From Anisodus tanguticus (taxonomy: Eukaryota > Streptophyta > Magnoliopsida > Solanales > Solanaceae): a DNA stretch of 64,000 bases. The notes below the pieces were generated by a model. The model ran no database searches, had not been told where the DNA came from, and saw only the letters and a program-made list of their open reading frames with translations. The DNA lies in the NCBI GenBank assembly GCA_034509755.1, contig CM067541.1, positions 23,672,001-23,736,000 of the forward strand, read 5' to 3'. A program made the position numbers and the translations under genes. This document shows positions 33,212 through 43,959 of this stretch, piece by piece. Position 1 is the stretch's first letter; each line of letters opens with the position of its first letter.

Positions 33212-35473
33212 GCACCCGGACCCTACCCGTCGCGCACCACATTTACACTCCACCCTTAATCATATTTAACACGGACTGAGCCATGATAGATTAAATAAAG
33301 TTTTAACCCAAAAGGCCCAGCTTACCCATTTATATACCAAGGCCGGCAAAGCCTTACATGACACTAACCACAGGACACCTGTCTATAAGCCTCTAAAGAG
33401 TAAACATACCATGACCAGACCGCTCCGAAATGAATAGAGCACTCCCAATATCAGCTAAACTAGCAACCCACTAGGGCGAACTATCACTCTCGCAATATAA
33501 ACCTGCGGGCATAAAACGCAGCCTCCCTCGACAAAAGGGACGTCAATACGACTGATGTACTGAGTTTGCCAGGCATAAGAAATAACATAGTAGAGACATA
33601 TCATAGTCTAAAACAGAAACAACTGAACATCAGTAAATGCCTCTGAGGGCCCTAATACACATGTCTAAATGTTATGCACAATGCAGTATACATATATATC
33701 AGCCTTTTCGGGCATTTTCCTTACCATAATAGCCTTTGTGGGCATCATGCCATATAATGATTAATGAATATATGCACAATGCAAATGCGGTATGCTAAAG
33801 TCCACACATGAATCCTCCCATAACCGCCTTCGTGGGGATCAGGTTATATCACCACACAAGGGCATCACATCATATTGGCCTATTCAGGCTCTTTTTGTGA
33901 TAGTATGTACCAACTGCAGGTGGTGTGCGTATATAACGCCTTTTCCCCTTTCCCCAACTCCCATACATATATATATATATATATATAATATTTATTATAT
34001 AGTAATGTGCATAGCACAAGTGGTCCTGGGTAATATATAAATGCAATGCCAATGAAATGCACGAATAATAATAAACATCTTGAGCGAGATAATATCATTT
34101 ACACCTTTGGTTAACATTGGGAAACATCAACATCTTTTCCGGTGTGCCTTAATAAGGTCTTAGAAACATATTTGGACATTCTTTCAACATATGAGTCAAT
34201 AACTTGATCATTCCTAACTACTAAGAGTAGAGTACTTTATGTAGCAACACGATAGTTATGTTTCACACATAGAATTATGCCAAAAGAAGGAAAGAGACCT
34301 TGTTGTCGAAATCATCTAAGTTCTGCGGGTCCTTGTAAGCTATATGAACGATTGTCTACATCATACGGATGATTTAAATCATAATCGACTCAAAATATTA
34401 GAAACAGATTCTTAGGGACATTCTAATGAATACCTTGAACGCGTAAACGGTATATTCCCTCTATATCGAAACCTATGTAAGTAGCGAAACACCCAACCCT
34501 CTTAATCCTTCTTTTTACTTCTACAATCCCCAAAATAGTACAATGATTTCACATGCAATCCCAGTAACTTACAATTACGGCAGTCCCGACAACACCCAAC
34601 CCAAATTTAGCATTTTCGATAATCGTCTTAGAACTAGTGGCAAGAATCAAATTATGAAATTATACAAACTTTAGGAACAAGAAAGGTTACCTCTGTTAAA
34701 CATGGCGACGAGAATCGCCGGAACCCTTTCGCTTGTACCAGACTCCGATCGATAGAACCAGAAACACTGGAATCGTTTTCTTGAGCCTTGCCGAGACTCA
34801 AAGTCTCGGCTTGGTTTCTGAACCTTCAATCTTTCTTTAAGGTTTCAATTCCACTGGAACTAAGGTCTAGAACACCACAAATTTCTCCCCTTTTTGGTTA
34901 TATGAAAGCTCACGGAAATCCCCAAATTCGACCGAGAATTTCAGGGAGTTTTATGAATGAGAATTTTACCCCAAAAATGATTTCTACAAAGCCTAAGGAA
35001 TGGAGGTCTTTAAAAATGGAGAAGATTATGGAAGATTGGAGAAGACGGAGGCTTTAATACAGAGAAGGAGGTGAACGACTTGGAGACTTGGGAGTCTGCC
35101 ACCGATCGAGTATAAGGCGTAGTCACTTGAGCCAAGTGTTATAACACTCCACGTAATGTCCCAAAGTATAATTAATTAATCCCATAATTAATTAATTATA
35201 CACACAATTAAATTTCCGATCTCAAATTATTTACATCCGACGATTTATAAAATCCTCTTATACCTAAAGTCATAATTCCTGTAATATAATACTAGTCTAT
35301 AACCTCTTCGGGGATACACAATTATTATTAATGCCAAAATTATTTCGGGATCACGTCCTTTTACATACTAATTTCCTTTTTAGCAACGTGAGTGCAACAT
35401 AAACTTCCCGAAGTCTGGTCTACTTGCCTACGTTTATGTGTTCAATTGTTACCCGAAAATACGGGGTGTTACA
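33212..35473 (-). repeat. LTR-c of E (5' LTR of the array)
   Basis: Starts TGTAACACCCCGTATTTTCG on the minus strand at 35473, next to the TSD. Its 3' end lacks 31 bp and the PBS, exactly as LTR-b does. A 35-bp deletion relative to LTR-b lies near 35334. Confidence 0.85.
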
Positions 35474-35478
35474 ACTAT

Positions 35479-35878
35479 TATATGGTATGTATTATATATA
35501 TGTAGGGGATGGTAAAAGGGATACAACGTTATATACGCACACCACCTGATCAACCTTTTGTCGAGGGACGCTGCGTTTCATACCTGCAAGCTCAGGTAGA
35601 CAGGGTGACAGTCCGCACTAGTAGGTTGCTGGTTCAGTTGATATTGGAGCACTCTATTTGTTCCAGAGATGCTGTCTAGTCGTGGTACGATATTTTTTTA
35701 TATGCATAGGGGTATGGCAGGGCCCTGTCCTGACCTCACAGTGTCACATACTCTTTAGAGGCTTGTGGACATATGTCTGTGTAGTAGTCGTGTTTGGCCT
35801 TGTCGGCCTTAGTATGTATATATGCAGAGGTTGGGTTCTTTTGTTTGTAAGATTTTATGTAGCTCCTTTCCAGTTTAT
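35479..35878 (+). repeat. 3' LTR of gypsy D, second part
   Basis: Matches 20130-20430 of the 5' LTR (GTAGGTTGCTGGTTCAG, CCTTGTCGGCCTTAGTATG). It ends near 35878 at CAGTTTATGA, where copia C sequence resumes; the final part of the LTR is missing. Confidence 0.8.
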
Positions 35879-36794
35879 GATAATGTTATGAGCATATAAG
35901 ACGTTATTCAGGGAGAAATGAAGATGTAGTGGTGGGGTTAGTGTATGACCAAACCCTTGAATTGGAATGCGATGTCCGCTACCAACCATAATAGATTGTG
36001 GAATATTTAAACTTCGCAGTTGAGGAATATTACTAGAATTGTTGGTGAGGTGAGACGTGGCTCCCGTATCTATATACCACACATTATTGGGCTGCCGAGG
36101 AGTCAATGTGACGAAAGCCGGGCCCAAATTGGATTGGGAGAGGCCTGGAGCGGATTGTTGGGCTCCAAGAAATATGGTCAGATTACTGTGGCCCATTGAC
36201 TGGCCTGGGGAGGACAGGTAGGCTGCCAAAAATTGGTTTCCAGAACTTGGGCTGTTAGGCTGCCAGGGGTTGGGCCGCAACTGTAGCCCCAATCGTCGCC
36301 GGGTCGCGAGCGATTTCATGTCCCCCGAATGCTTTGGGCAGTCTTTGGGTTGACGATGCCATAAGAGCTTTTCGGGGGCTAGAATAAATTGTTGCTTTTA
36401 GGCTGAGGAATAATAGAAGCCGACAATATTTTTTTTTTAAAATCTCGGGTGAGGAAAAAGGAGAGGAAACAGACAACTGAAATAAAGCTGTCAACTCACT
36501 GTTTCTCGGGCAGTGAATAGAAAGCAAAATGAAACATAGGACAGAGTTTGGTGACACAGTTTTGTGCTTTCTAGGGTACTGGAACACGGAACACGGATGA
36601 AACAGAAACAAAATTGTTGCTCTGGTCGAATGAAGAAACAGAAAAACAAAATTGTTGCTTAGGTCGAATGAAGAAATAGAAAACAAAAATTGTTGCTTTG
36701 GTCGAATGAATAGACAAAAAACAAGAATTGTTGCTTTCGGTAATTGATAGGCAGCCGTCGGCCGAGGAAGAATAAGAAATAGTGTTTAGGTTTT
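35879..36794 (-). pseudogene. Copia C leader, gag remnant and protease
   Basis: The ORF 36319-35855 (its end lies in gypsy D) contains the protease signature WYIDTGATSHLTNNSSN with intact active-site residues. It continues as IPIQGFGHTL and HFSLNNVLYAHNI before being cut at 35878. The upstream ORF (36686-36255) has a MASSTQRLPKAFGG segment but no complete gag. It aligns with copia A 10400-10740. Confidence 0.75.
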
Positions 36795-36808
36795 GGCTCT
36801 TGATACCA
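36795..36808 (-). other. Primer-binding site of copia C
   Basis: Minus strand TGGTATCAAGAGCC next to the 5' LTR, the same family form as copia A. Confidence 0.8.
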
Positions 36809-36932
36809 TCTCCCTTACAAATATATATAGGGTGTACAATACGGAATCCTCATACAATCAGAATCATATATCAACCATAATTATACAAGACTAAATATGG
36901 CTAAATATATTACAATTGTACACGTGCTAATA
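36809..36932 (-). repeat. 5' LTR of copia C (internally shortened)
   Basis: Aligns with 17186-17345 but lacks about 35 bp near the PBS side. It ends next to the TSD GAAAT. Confidence 0.8.
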
Positions 36933-36937
36933 GAAAT

Positions 36938-37084
36938 AAATCCTTCTTATGGATTTGCAGTTCCCTTTTCTGTGACAGAGTTCGGAGAAGTAGCTTTGAT
37001 AATAGACAATTATGGCAAAAGAATTGTTGTATACAATCCTATGAATGAAAATATGACAGACATTCTCGTCGTCGAGAGAGACTG
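36938..37084 (+). pseudogene. F-box gene 1, 3' part
   Basis: Continues the frame cut at 17185: with copia C and one TSD removed, ...KVEI joins NPSYGFAVPFSV. The following EFGEVALIIDNYGKRIVVYN and NENMTDILVVERD match the C-terminal repeat of plant F-box proteins. It stops at TGA (37082-37084), earlier than F-box 2, whose homologous frame continues through YVESLISPEEYFW. Confidence 0.85.
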
Positions 37085-37833
37085 ATTTTATATATGACCC
37101 CATCATTACTTATGTGGAAAGCTTGATCTCGCCAGTGCTGAAATGAGGAGCTGCACAAAATGTTTGGAAATAAACATTTTTTTTAAAATGATATAGTTGA
37201 CGCGGATTAGCATAAATGGCTTTTGGATTGACAGATTTAAGTTTTCTGTTTCATATTTCTTTGTTGTAAGCATAAGAAAGTAAGTACGCATATTGGATCG
37301 TATAAACTTTCTAATGTGTGATTGCAAGGATTCTTGGTGCTGCACTGGTTAGTCCCATTTTGCAAGTTAATGTCATCTTTCTTTGTTTTCCAGCTGAAAA
37401 GTCTAATTTTTTTTGTTTGTTTTGATTCTTCGGTTTTACATCTTGTTATAAATATTTAAAAATAGCATGGATTGTATAAACTATTTAGCTCTTCAGTTCT
37501 ACAGCTTAGCTCCAAGATTGCAGCATTAGGTCCCTTGAGAATATAGAACCAAGCTAAAATTTTTTTTGCATACTCGGTGTTTATTTGCATCTGCTTGGTG
37601 TGGACTGCTTGTGCATAATGTGTTGGGTGCAACAGCAAATAATGGCAAGTTCGAGTAAGCAAAGGAAAGGTTGATCAGCTGCGTGTTCTATTTGGGGGAA
37701 GCAGAGGGCCTCTGTTTTCGCAATAAATTTGGTCCTATGCTTAAGTTGTTGCAATTTTGATTATTTTACTATTGCTAGATTTTCAGATTCTAATATAAAT
37801 TCTAAATTGATACTAGAGATAATTATTTTTTTT
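37085..37833. other. 3' flank of F-box 1
   Basis: Aligns with the F-box 2 3' region up to about 37320 (CTATGTGGAAAGCTTGATCT-type block, AGCTGCACAAAATGTTTGG). Beyond that I see no gene. A short AGCATGGATTGTATAAACT block near 37465 recurs at 47591. Confidence 0.6.
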
Positions 37834-38718
37834 GGATAAGACACCGTTTTCCCTTGAACTTTGGTCAAAGTAGCTACGACGCATCTTACCTTTTCATGAG
37901 TCTTATTATCCCTCTTAACTTTTTTAAAACGGAATAATTATCATCCAAGACGCTGACGTGGCAAGGAGAGCGTATTTTACTCTCTTTGGAAGAGTGAGAA
38001 ATAGAAAATCTGACATGTATCATTGTTTAATTGGTACTTTACATGTAATTACACCTAATTAATTATCATTAAAGTCTAAAGTTTTTTTCTAAACTTTTTT
38101 TTTTTCAAAATCTGTATTTTCTTAAAATATGGAAAACTGATTTTTATTAAAAGATGTGAAAAATCCATTTTTTAGAAAATAAATATGGAAAACTGAGTTT
38201 TTCCCAATTTTTTTTTATAAAAATTCAGTTTTTCATATTTTGAAAAGAAAAAAAAAACACTTTTCCAATTATTTTTAAAAATAATTCTGATTTTATTTGA
38301 AAAATAAAAGTGTCCTAAAAAAAATTATGAAAATCTAGATATTTTAGGACATTTTGAAAAAAAAAATCCAATTTTCCATATTCTTAAAACAAAATCCATT
38401 TTTACATATTTCTTTAAAAAATCATTTTTTCAAAAAAAAAGAAGGGATTTTAGAACAAAATCAAATTTTCAGATTTTTTAAAAATATCCATTTTTCAAAT
38501 TTTAAAAACAATTGCTAAGCGAAAAGAATTTTAAAAAAGAAAAAAAATATACATGTGACAAAGAGTGTATGTCACTCTCCCATAAGAAAGTAAATATCAA
38601 ATTTCAGGGTGATATCTATTTTGTTTTAAAAAAGTTTAGGGGTTAATAAGATTTCTGAAAAGATAAGATGTATCGTAGTAACTTTGATCAAAGTTCAGCG
38701 GGTAACAATGTCTTATCC
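37834..38718. repeat. Long-TIR MITE between the F-box genes
   Basis: Inverted arms of about 80 bp: left GGATAAGACACCGTTTTCCC, right ending AACAATGTCTTATCC. Both contain a GAACTTTGGTCAAAGT-type block and its complement. The core is A/T homopolymer-rich. Both flanks are T runs, so the TSD cannot be measured. Long arms suggest a Mutator-type element. Confidence 0.65.
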
Positions 38719-39274
38719 CTTCTTTTTTTTTTTCAAGTTCTTGTTTTTTTCATGTTGTGCGGGACATGGTTGATTATTATTACTAGAAAAATTCCGTCAG
38801 ACACACTGTTTTGTGGTATATATTTGTAAAAAAGTATACTCATTTTTTTAAAAAAGGAAACTTTTACATCCCAAAATCTTTCTAAACAAATGTACATATA
38901 ATTGACAAAATTAATTAGAGAAAAAAAAGAGAAATTTTAAATAATGTTAGAATGTGGATGTAAAGAAAAGAAATTTATGGTAGCTAGATTTCCCCCCTAA
39001 AAGGAAACACCCTTTTTTCTTCTCCTATAAATAACTTACCCCGATATCATAATTCTTGAGAATAAAACTCTTTTCTGATACTATATTTTATTATAGAATT
39101 TTACTCCTAATTAAGTTAGGATAATTGTACGTTTTTCTTCCACAAAACTGAAAACCCAACGTAGGGGTTTAAATAGGACAATATTATTATTAACGTAGCC
39201 CTTCCACAGCGAAAGACCAAAAAAACAGCACCACACAAAAGTGTAGCTCTGCCCCTAAACACCAAAACATTCTA
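38719..39274 (+). promoter_or_regulatory. Upstream region of F-box gene 2
   Basis: The proximal part (from about 38940) aligns with the F-box 1 upstream region, with TATA-like TTTAAATAGG at 39168 and GACCAAAAAAACAGCACCA near 39215. The distal part is AT-rich without recognised features. Confidence 0.5.
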
Positions 39275-39475
39275 ATGGCTGATTTACCCAACGAAATCAC
39301 TCTAATTATTCTCTCAAATTTATCAGTGAAATCCCCCTTACGATTCAAGTGTGTTTCAAAGTCGTGGTGTTCTTGGATTTCATGTCCAAATTTCGAGCTC
39401 TCGAATCAACGACAACAAGGAGCGATCGCCACGGTCTATACACATTCAACAACAACACGAATAAAGAGACATTCC
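39275..39475 (+). pseudogene. F-box gene 2, exon start with F-box
   Basis: ATG at 39275 starts MADLPNEITLIILSNLSVKS, a good F-box, followed by SKSWCSWISCPNFELSNQRQ. This copy keeps the start codon and both Trp residues lost from F-box 1. It is cut at 39475 by a TRIM element, in which the frame stops. Confidence 0.85.
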
Positions 39476-39799
39476 TAAAGAATGGATCTTGGGCCTAACT
39501 CAACCCCAAAAGTTAGCAGGTAGGGTGAGGATTGTTCAAATCCATATAAGCAGTCCATATTCTCATTCCATATCCGATGTGAGACTCTTAACACTCCCCG
39601 CACGTCCAGACCTTGTTAACTGGAGCGTGGGTAATATAATTTGGGGGCACAACATCGGTGAACAAATAATTGGAATGGACCTGACTCTGATACCAGGTAA
39701 AGAATAGATTTTGGGCTTAACTCAACCTCAAAAGCTAGCTTGTAGGGTGAGGATTGTCCAAATATATATAAGTAGTCCATGTTTACATTACTCTTAACA
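39476..39799 (-). mobile_element. TRIM (miniature LTR retrotransposon)
   Basis: Two short LTRs (39476-39593 and 39698-39799) share GGGCTTAACTCAACC-type and GTAGGGTGAGGATTGTCCAA-type blocks. On the minus strand the LTR starts TGTTAAGAG. A PBS TGGTATCAGAGTCAGGTCCA lies next to the 39698 LTR, and a GTGCGGGGAG purine tract precedes the other. Only about 100 bp separates the LTRs, so there is no coding. Flanks ATTCC and ATTCG are the likely TSD with one difference. Confidence 0.8.
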
Positions 39800-40180
39800 A
39801 TTCGTAAACCAACATATCGCTTTGGAAGAACTCAACTATCCTTTAAGTGACGATGATCAGACTTACCTACAAAGTTGTAGGATGTTGGGTTCTTGTCGTG
39901 GTCTTATTCTGATTAATCTAAACCAGCATATTCAGTTGTGGAATCTTACCACTCGATTTTACACCAAAGTGCTTGAGCTTGACAACTTGAAGGAGGCCTA
40001 TTATACACGTGGGGGACTTTGTTTCGACTCCTCTAAGAATGTTTACAAGGCAGTGCTCATTATGCAACATCAGACCCCAAGTTATGGTGGTGAGTTTGTA
40101 ATAGTTTCTAGTCTTGAAGACAAACAATGGAGGCAACTCGAATTCCCTTATGATATCCCCTCATTGAGTGAAGGGATTAC
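39800..40180 (+). pseudogene. F-box gene 2, middle part
   Basis: The open frame reads EELNYPLSDDDQTYLQSCRM, then LWNLTTRFYTKVLELDNL, GGLCFDSSKNVYKAVLI and LEDKQWRQLEFPYDIPS, collinear with F-box 1. It has no stop until copia H cuts it at 40181. Apart from the inserts this was a good gene. Confidence 0.85.
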
Positions 40181-41309
40181 TGTTAGAATTTTACTAATAT
40201 GAAATTAAGTTTATCCCATTATTTATGACTTGAACAATTGGGGCCCCGCACGTCGGAAATGTCGTTTCCACACACGTGCAATCTTAGTGCCAAGTATCGT
40301 AAATTTCGTTAATGAAAGAGATATTGGTACGTAAGTGAAATATTTGAGACATAGAATGACGGACGGTTATTGGCTAAATAACAAGTGTTCCACGTTGGTA
40401 AACGAAGGAAGGATTGTGCGAAGTGTACGATGGTACGGGTGGGAAAAGGGCCGCAGAGCCGAGAAGGGTCGCGGTGCCGGAGCGCCCCCTTACAGTGCCG
40501 TGGCGCCTGATTAGCAGTGAGCATCGTGAGTTTCTAGCTGAATTAGCGTCGCGGCGCTAATGTGGCAGAGCCGCAACACTTCATTGGCAGTGATTGCTCG
40601 ACAGAATCCCAAAGGTTTGGCTGTTGAGGTGGTTTAAATGGCATTGAATCCACCCAATAATGGCCATTACTTGGACCATTATGTTATTGCATTACTTGGG
40701 GGTTAAATCCCATCCATTACATGGAAATTGAATGACATTATGGGGCATTTGAAAGGCCATCTTGCACACCTATAAATTGAGGCCTTTGGCTCAATTCTAT
40801 AGAGGAACATATGAACATACTTACAAGTTAACAACACTACAAAGAGATCAGTTTTTCTGATAAGCAATCCTTCTCTTAGCAATCTTCATTATTCGTGTTC
40901 TTCGCAGGGATCATTTGTGTAGGCTTTGCACATTTGATAGTTTGTTATTTCATCTTGGGAGACTATTATCCACACTTCCGTAAAGCCTATATACGGGGGC
41001 AATCTTGTCTTAAAGACAGAGAGCCATCTCTCGACTCAGCCGGTGGTGTTGTGATTATCTAATTGGTTGCTTTGTTTTTCACGTGTGAACTTGATTCTCA
41101 AAGGACTCTAACCGTTCGGATTCTCAGCGGTTCTACAAGCCACAAGTGTAGCAGTTCATGTTCTTGTATTTCTGAATACAAGATCCAGATTTGGAGTTCC
41201 AATTCAAGATCAAGAGATTGACAACTTGTTGTTGCAATCTTTGTTGTTTATCCTTTCGATCACTGTAATGGTTATTTACTATTCCTGTACGTGCTTTACA
41301 TATCCAACA
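40181..41309 (+). repeat. 5' LTR of copia H
   Basis: Starts TGTTAGAATTTTACTAATAT and ends ACATATCCAACA. It matches 45815-46928 throughout, with indels in the GC-rich part near 40450-40600. Confidence 0.9.
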
Positions 41310-41384
41310 ATTTCTTTGTTGTTTATCCTTTCGATCACTATAATAGTTATTTACTATTCTTGTACGTGCTTTACATTTCCAATA
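41310..41384 (+). repeat. Tandem duplicate of the copia H LTR end
   Basis: TTTCTTTGTTGTTTATCC through TACGTGCTTTACAT repeats the final 75 bp of the LTR, displacing any PBS. No tRNA-complementary site is visible here. Confidence 0.75.
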
Positions 41385-42140
41385 ATTTTAAGACAATATC
41401 GTATTAGTGTTCGAAAGATGTTGGTCGACAAGTGTGTGACCAAATATGGCTATGGTTGTGGTTTTCTGGTTGAAGACAGTTCTGTTAACAGTGCAAACAC
41501 TGTCTCTGACAACAACCGTGTTGTTGACGGTCAAGGAGTTGATTATGTCACCACTCCCAAGAATAGCGGAAACAAGCGCCCACGAAAGGTTGAGGATGTC
41601 AACTGGGACAAGAGGAGAAGGCTGAAGATGTTGTTCTATCTGGTAGCAGAGGGTCTATATTTATTCCAGACAAATGATTCAAATTATGGTAAGGATGATG
41701 TGGACACTCAGTCTGACTGAAGTGGGCCAGAATCCAAAAGGTTTAAGTTATTAATCCTTCCTTATCTATAATGTGTTTAGATAATATCTTATTAAGAGTG
41801 TGTAAAGCAAGGCTGGGAATATGAAACTGTTTTCATTAAAAACTTATATTCCCTACACTCTAAAATCAGATATTGAATCTCCTTCCTACCCGGTTAAAGA
41901 TTGGATTATTGTAAATAAAACTTAAAAGATCCGTTCTTTCGGGTGTAATTATTAAAAGTGTGTTATGTTCGCACATACGAAGGAGAGAGATCCACTGACT
42001 GTGCAAAAATTGTTACCACTCTTAAGTAAGCGCCAGGGATTTCCCTGGGCACCAATCACAAGGGAAGAAGACTAAGAGATAATGGCTTATCTTAAGACGT
42101 TGAACATGTCACCTATCTGACAGAAGATCCTTCATTTGAT
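41385..42140 (+). other. Copia H possible gag remnant and spacer
   Basis: The ORF 41226-41720 runs out of the LTR and ends with a basic stretch (NKRPRKVEDVNWDKRRRLKM). It may be a gag remnant, but no zinc knuckle is seen. From 41720 to 42140 there is no recognised feature. Confidence 0.35.
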
Positions 42141-42190
42141 AGGATGATATTGGACACTCAGTCATACAAAGCCTACGGGCGACTGGAGTG

Positions 42191-42490
42191 GGCCAGAATT
42201 TCCAAGTCTTAAATGATCTGAAGGCCAGAAGAAAGGCAGAAAAGTAATGGATACTTAGTAAGGTGGGCCGGAGTTTCCAGGTCTTAAATTATCTGAAGGC
42301 CAGAACAAAGGCAGAAAAGTAATGGACACCTAGTGAGGTGGGCCAGAGTTTCCAAGTCTTAAATGATCGGAAGGCCAAAATAAAGGCAGAAAAGTAATAG
42401 ACACCTAGTGAGATAGGACAGAATTTCCAGGTCTTAAATGATCTGAAGGCCAAAAGAAAGGCAGAAAAGAAATTGGACACTCAGTCTGCC
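42191..42490. repeat. 75-bp tandem repeat, four units
   Basis: Units start GGCCAGAATTTCCAAGTC at 42191, then 42266, 42341 and 42416, an exact 75-bp period. A diverged fifth follows at 42506. Each contains TCTTAAATGATCTGAAGGCC and AAGGCAGAAAAG. It lies inside copia H where protease would be expected. Confidence 0.85.
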
Positions 42491-43109
42491 AAAGCAACTG
42501 GAGTAGGCTAGAGTATCCAAATCATATATGATCCGGTTACGCCCTAACCACGGGCAAAAGGTTGTTCATGTGAAGCAATGCCTCCTCTAAAGTAGAAGGG
42601 GTTGGATAGGTTGTCCTCAATAGGACTTCTGGGAATGGGATCACTCTAAAAGGAGGTGATACATGTCCCAAACTGGTTTAAGGGACGATGTTGGTCAAGC
42701 TGGTTTGAGACTAGTCCAACAGGTCTGTAATAACTAAGAATGGTACAGTATGTCTGTAGCCAAATGAATGATATATTTGTAATCCGTGCATCTATGCACT
42801 CATAGATTAATACACGTTAAATATAAAGTCATTCAAAAGCTAACGAAGTTGAGATTGTTGCCTTCTGTCGACATAAACCCTCAAAATGAATGTGAGGTAG
42901 GCGAAGAGGCAAAGTCACCTTTTCATTCTGTCAAAGGAATAGCGAAAGAAGCACCGCTCCTCTAGAACTTAATCACACCTACATGGGTGAATTGAAGTTT
43001 GTAAATAGAAGGGGGGAAGGGGAAGACAAGTTCCGTCAAAGGAATAGCGAAGAAGCACCGCTCCTTTAGAACTTAGTCACACCTACATGGGTGATTTGAA
43101 GTTTATACA

Positions 43110-43640
43110 AAATAGGGGGGAGATATGTACTTTGTGACCTTCATTGATGATGGTACAACGTATTGCATCCTTTATTTGTTGAAAAGCAAAGATGAAGTTG
43201 TTGAAGCGGATAAGCGCTACAAAGCAGAAGTTGAAAATCAACTAAGCCTCCGGATTGAGGAATTCGTAGTGATAGAGGGGGAGAATGTGAAGCATCGTTC
43301 ATCAAACGACTGCTCATTACTCACCTCAGTCTAACGGTGTTAGCCAAGAGCAAAGTCGTACACTCAAAATATGTGGGGCAATGTGATCCCCTTACCACTA
43401 ATGTGATTCTCAATAGAACTACGCATAAGGATAAGGATAACCCTCCGTGTGAAACATGGAAATGATCCCACCTACAAATGTTGTGTTGTGGGGTGGCTTG
43501 GTAGAGGTTGAAATACCAAAACAGGTCAAGTTGGACCTAAGACTGTAAATTGCATATCCACTGGATCTGCAAATAACAGTAGTGCTTATCGCCTCTTGGT
43601 GTAAAAGAATGCTGAATTCTTTGAAGATAACTTTCCTTGA
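43110..43640 (+). pseudogene. Copia H integrase fragment
   Basis: The ORF 43125-43334 reads YFVTFIDDGTTYCILYLLKS, the copia integrase core with the FIDD block. Shifted frames give HYSPQSNGV-like, LTTNVILNRTTHKDKDN and NNSSAYRLL-type segments. The N-terminal zinc part is not seen. The frame is broken. Confidence 0.75.
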
Positions 43641-43959
43641 GAAGGAAAAAATAGCAATTGATCGAGGTTAACAAGAACCCGCGAGTGTCTGACTGTCCGG
43701 AACTAGGCAATACGTATCTATAGGACTCGAAAGTTGCTGACTATCCGGAATTTAATATTCCAGATCTACAGAACTCAGGGATTCTAGATGTTGAACCGAG
43801 ACGGAGCAAAGAGGGGACAAAGACTTATTTCAGGCCTTCTAGCTTGTATGGTTGAGAATGAACCATGGACAATTAACAGAGAATTGTCATCTCCAGAAGC
43901 GTTGCTTTGTAAAGAAGCTACAGAGAGAAATATATTCCATCATATAGAACCATACTTGT

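Larger units (their letters stand above)
25607..35473 (-). mobile_element. Element E: gypsy-type multi-LTR array (three LTRs, two truncated internal regions)
   Basis: The perfect 5-bp TSD ACTAT (25602-25606 and 35474-35478) marks a single insertion event into the D 3' LTR. Read on the minus strand: LTR-c (35473-33212), leader and gag start (33211-32187), non-coding internal (32186-29251), PPT (29250-29235), LTR-b (29234-26936), a second leader and gag copy (26935-25898), and a terminal LTR fragment, LTR-a (25897-25607). LTR-b and LTR-c lack the last 31 bp of the LTR and the PBS, while LTR-a keeps those 31 bp. No pol is present. Confidence 0.8.
18172..35878 (+). mobile_element. Gypsy chromovirus D (Tekay/Del-like), containing a hAT MITE and element E
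   Basis: 5' LTR 18172-20569, PBS at 20574, gag, unreadable middle, integrase, chromodomain, PPT at 24405, and a 3' LTR from 24420 to 25606 that resumes at 35479 after element E. The last roughly 120 bp of the 3' LTR are missing, so no TSD can be shown. The integrase and C-terminal chromodomain place it among the chromoviruses. RT was not recognised. Confidence 0.8.
17186..36932 (-). mobile_element. Copia element C (minus strand), carrying nested D and E
   Basis: Flanked by the perfect 5-bp TSD GAAAT (17181-17185 and 36933-36937) inside F-box 1. On the minus strand: 5' LTR (36809-36932), PBS (36795-36808), leader and protease (36794-35879), then the 17.7-kb gypsy D, then RT end and RNase H (18171-17346) and 3' LTR (17345-17186). 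Integrase and the first part of RT are missing; the same family (copia A) has about 2.5 kb there. Of the 19.7-kb interval, only about 2 kb is C itself. Confidence 0.85.
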
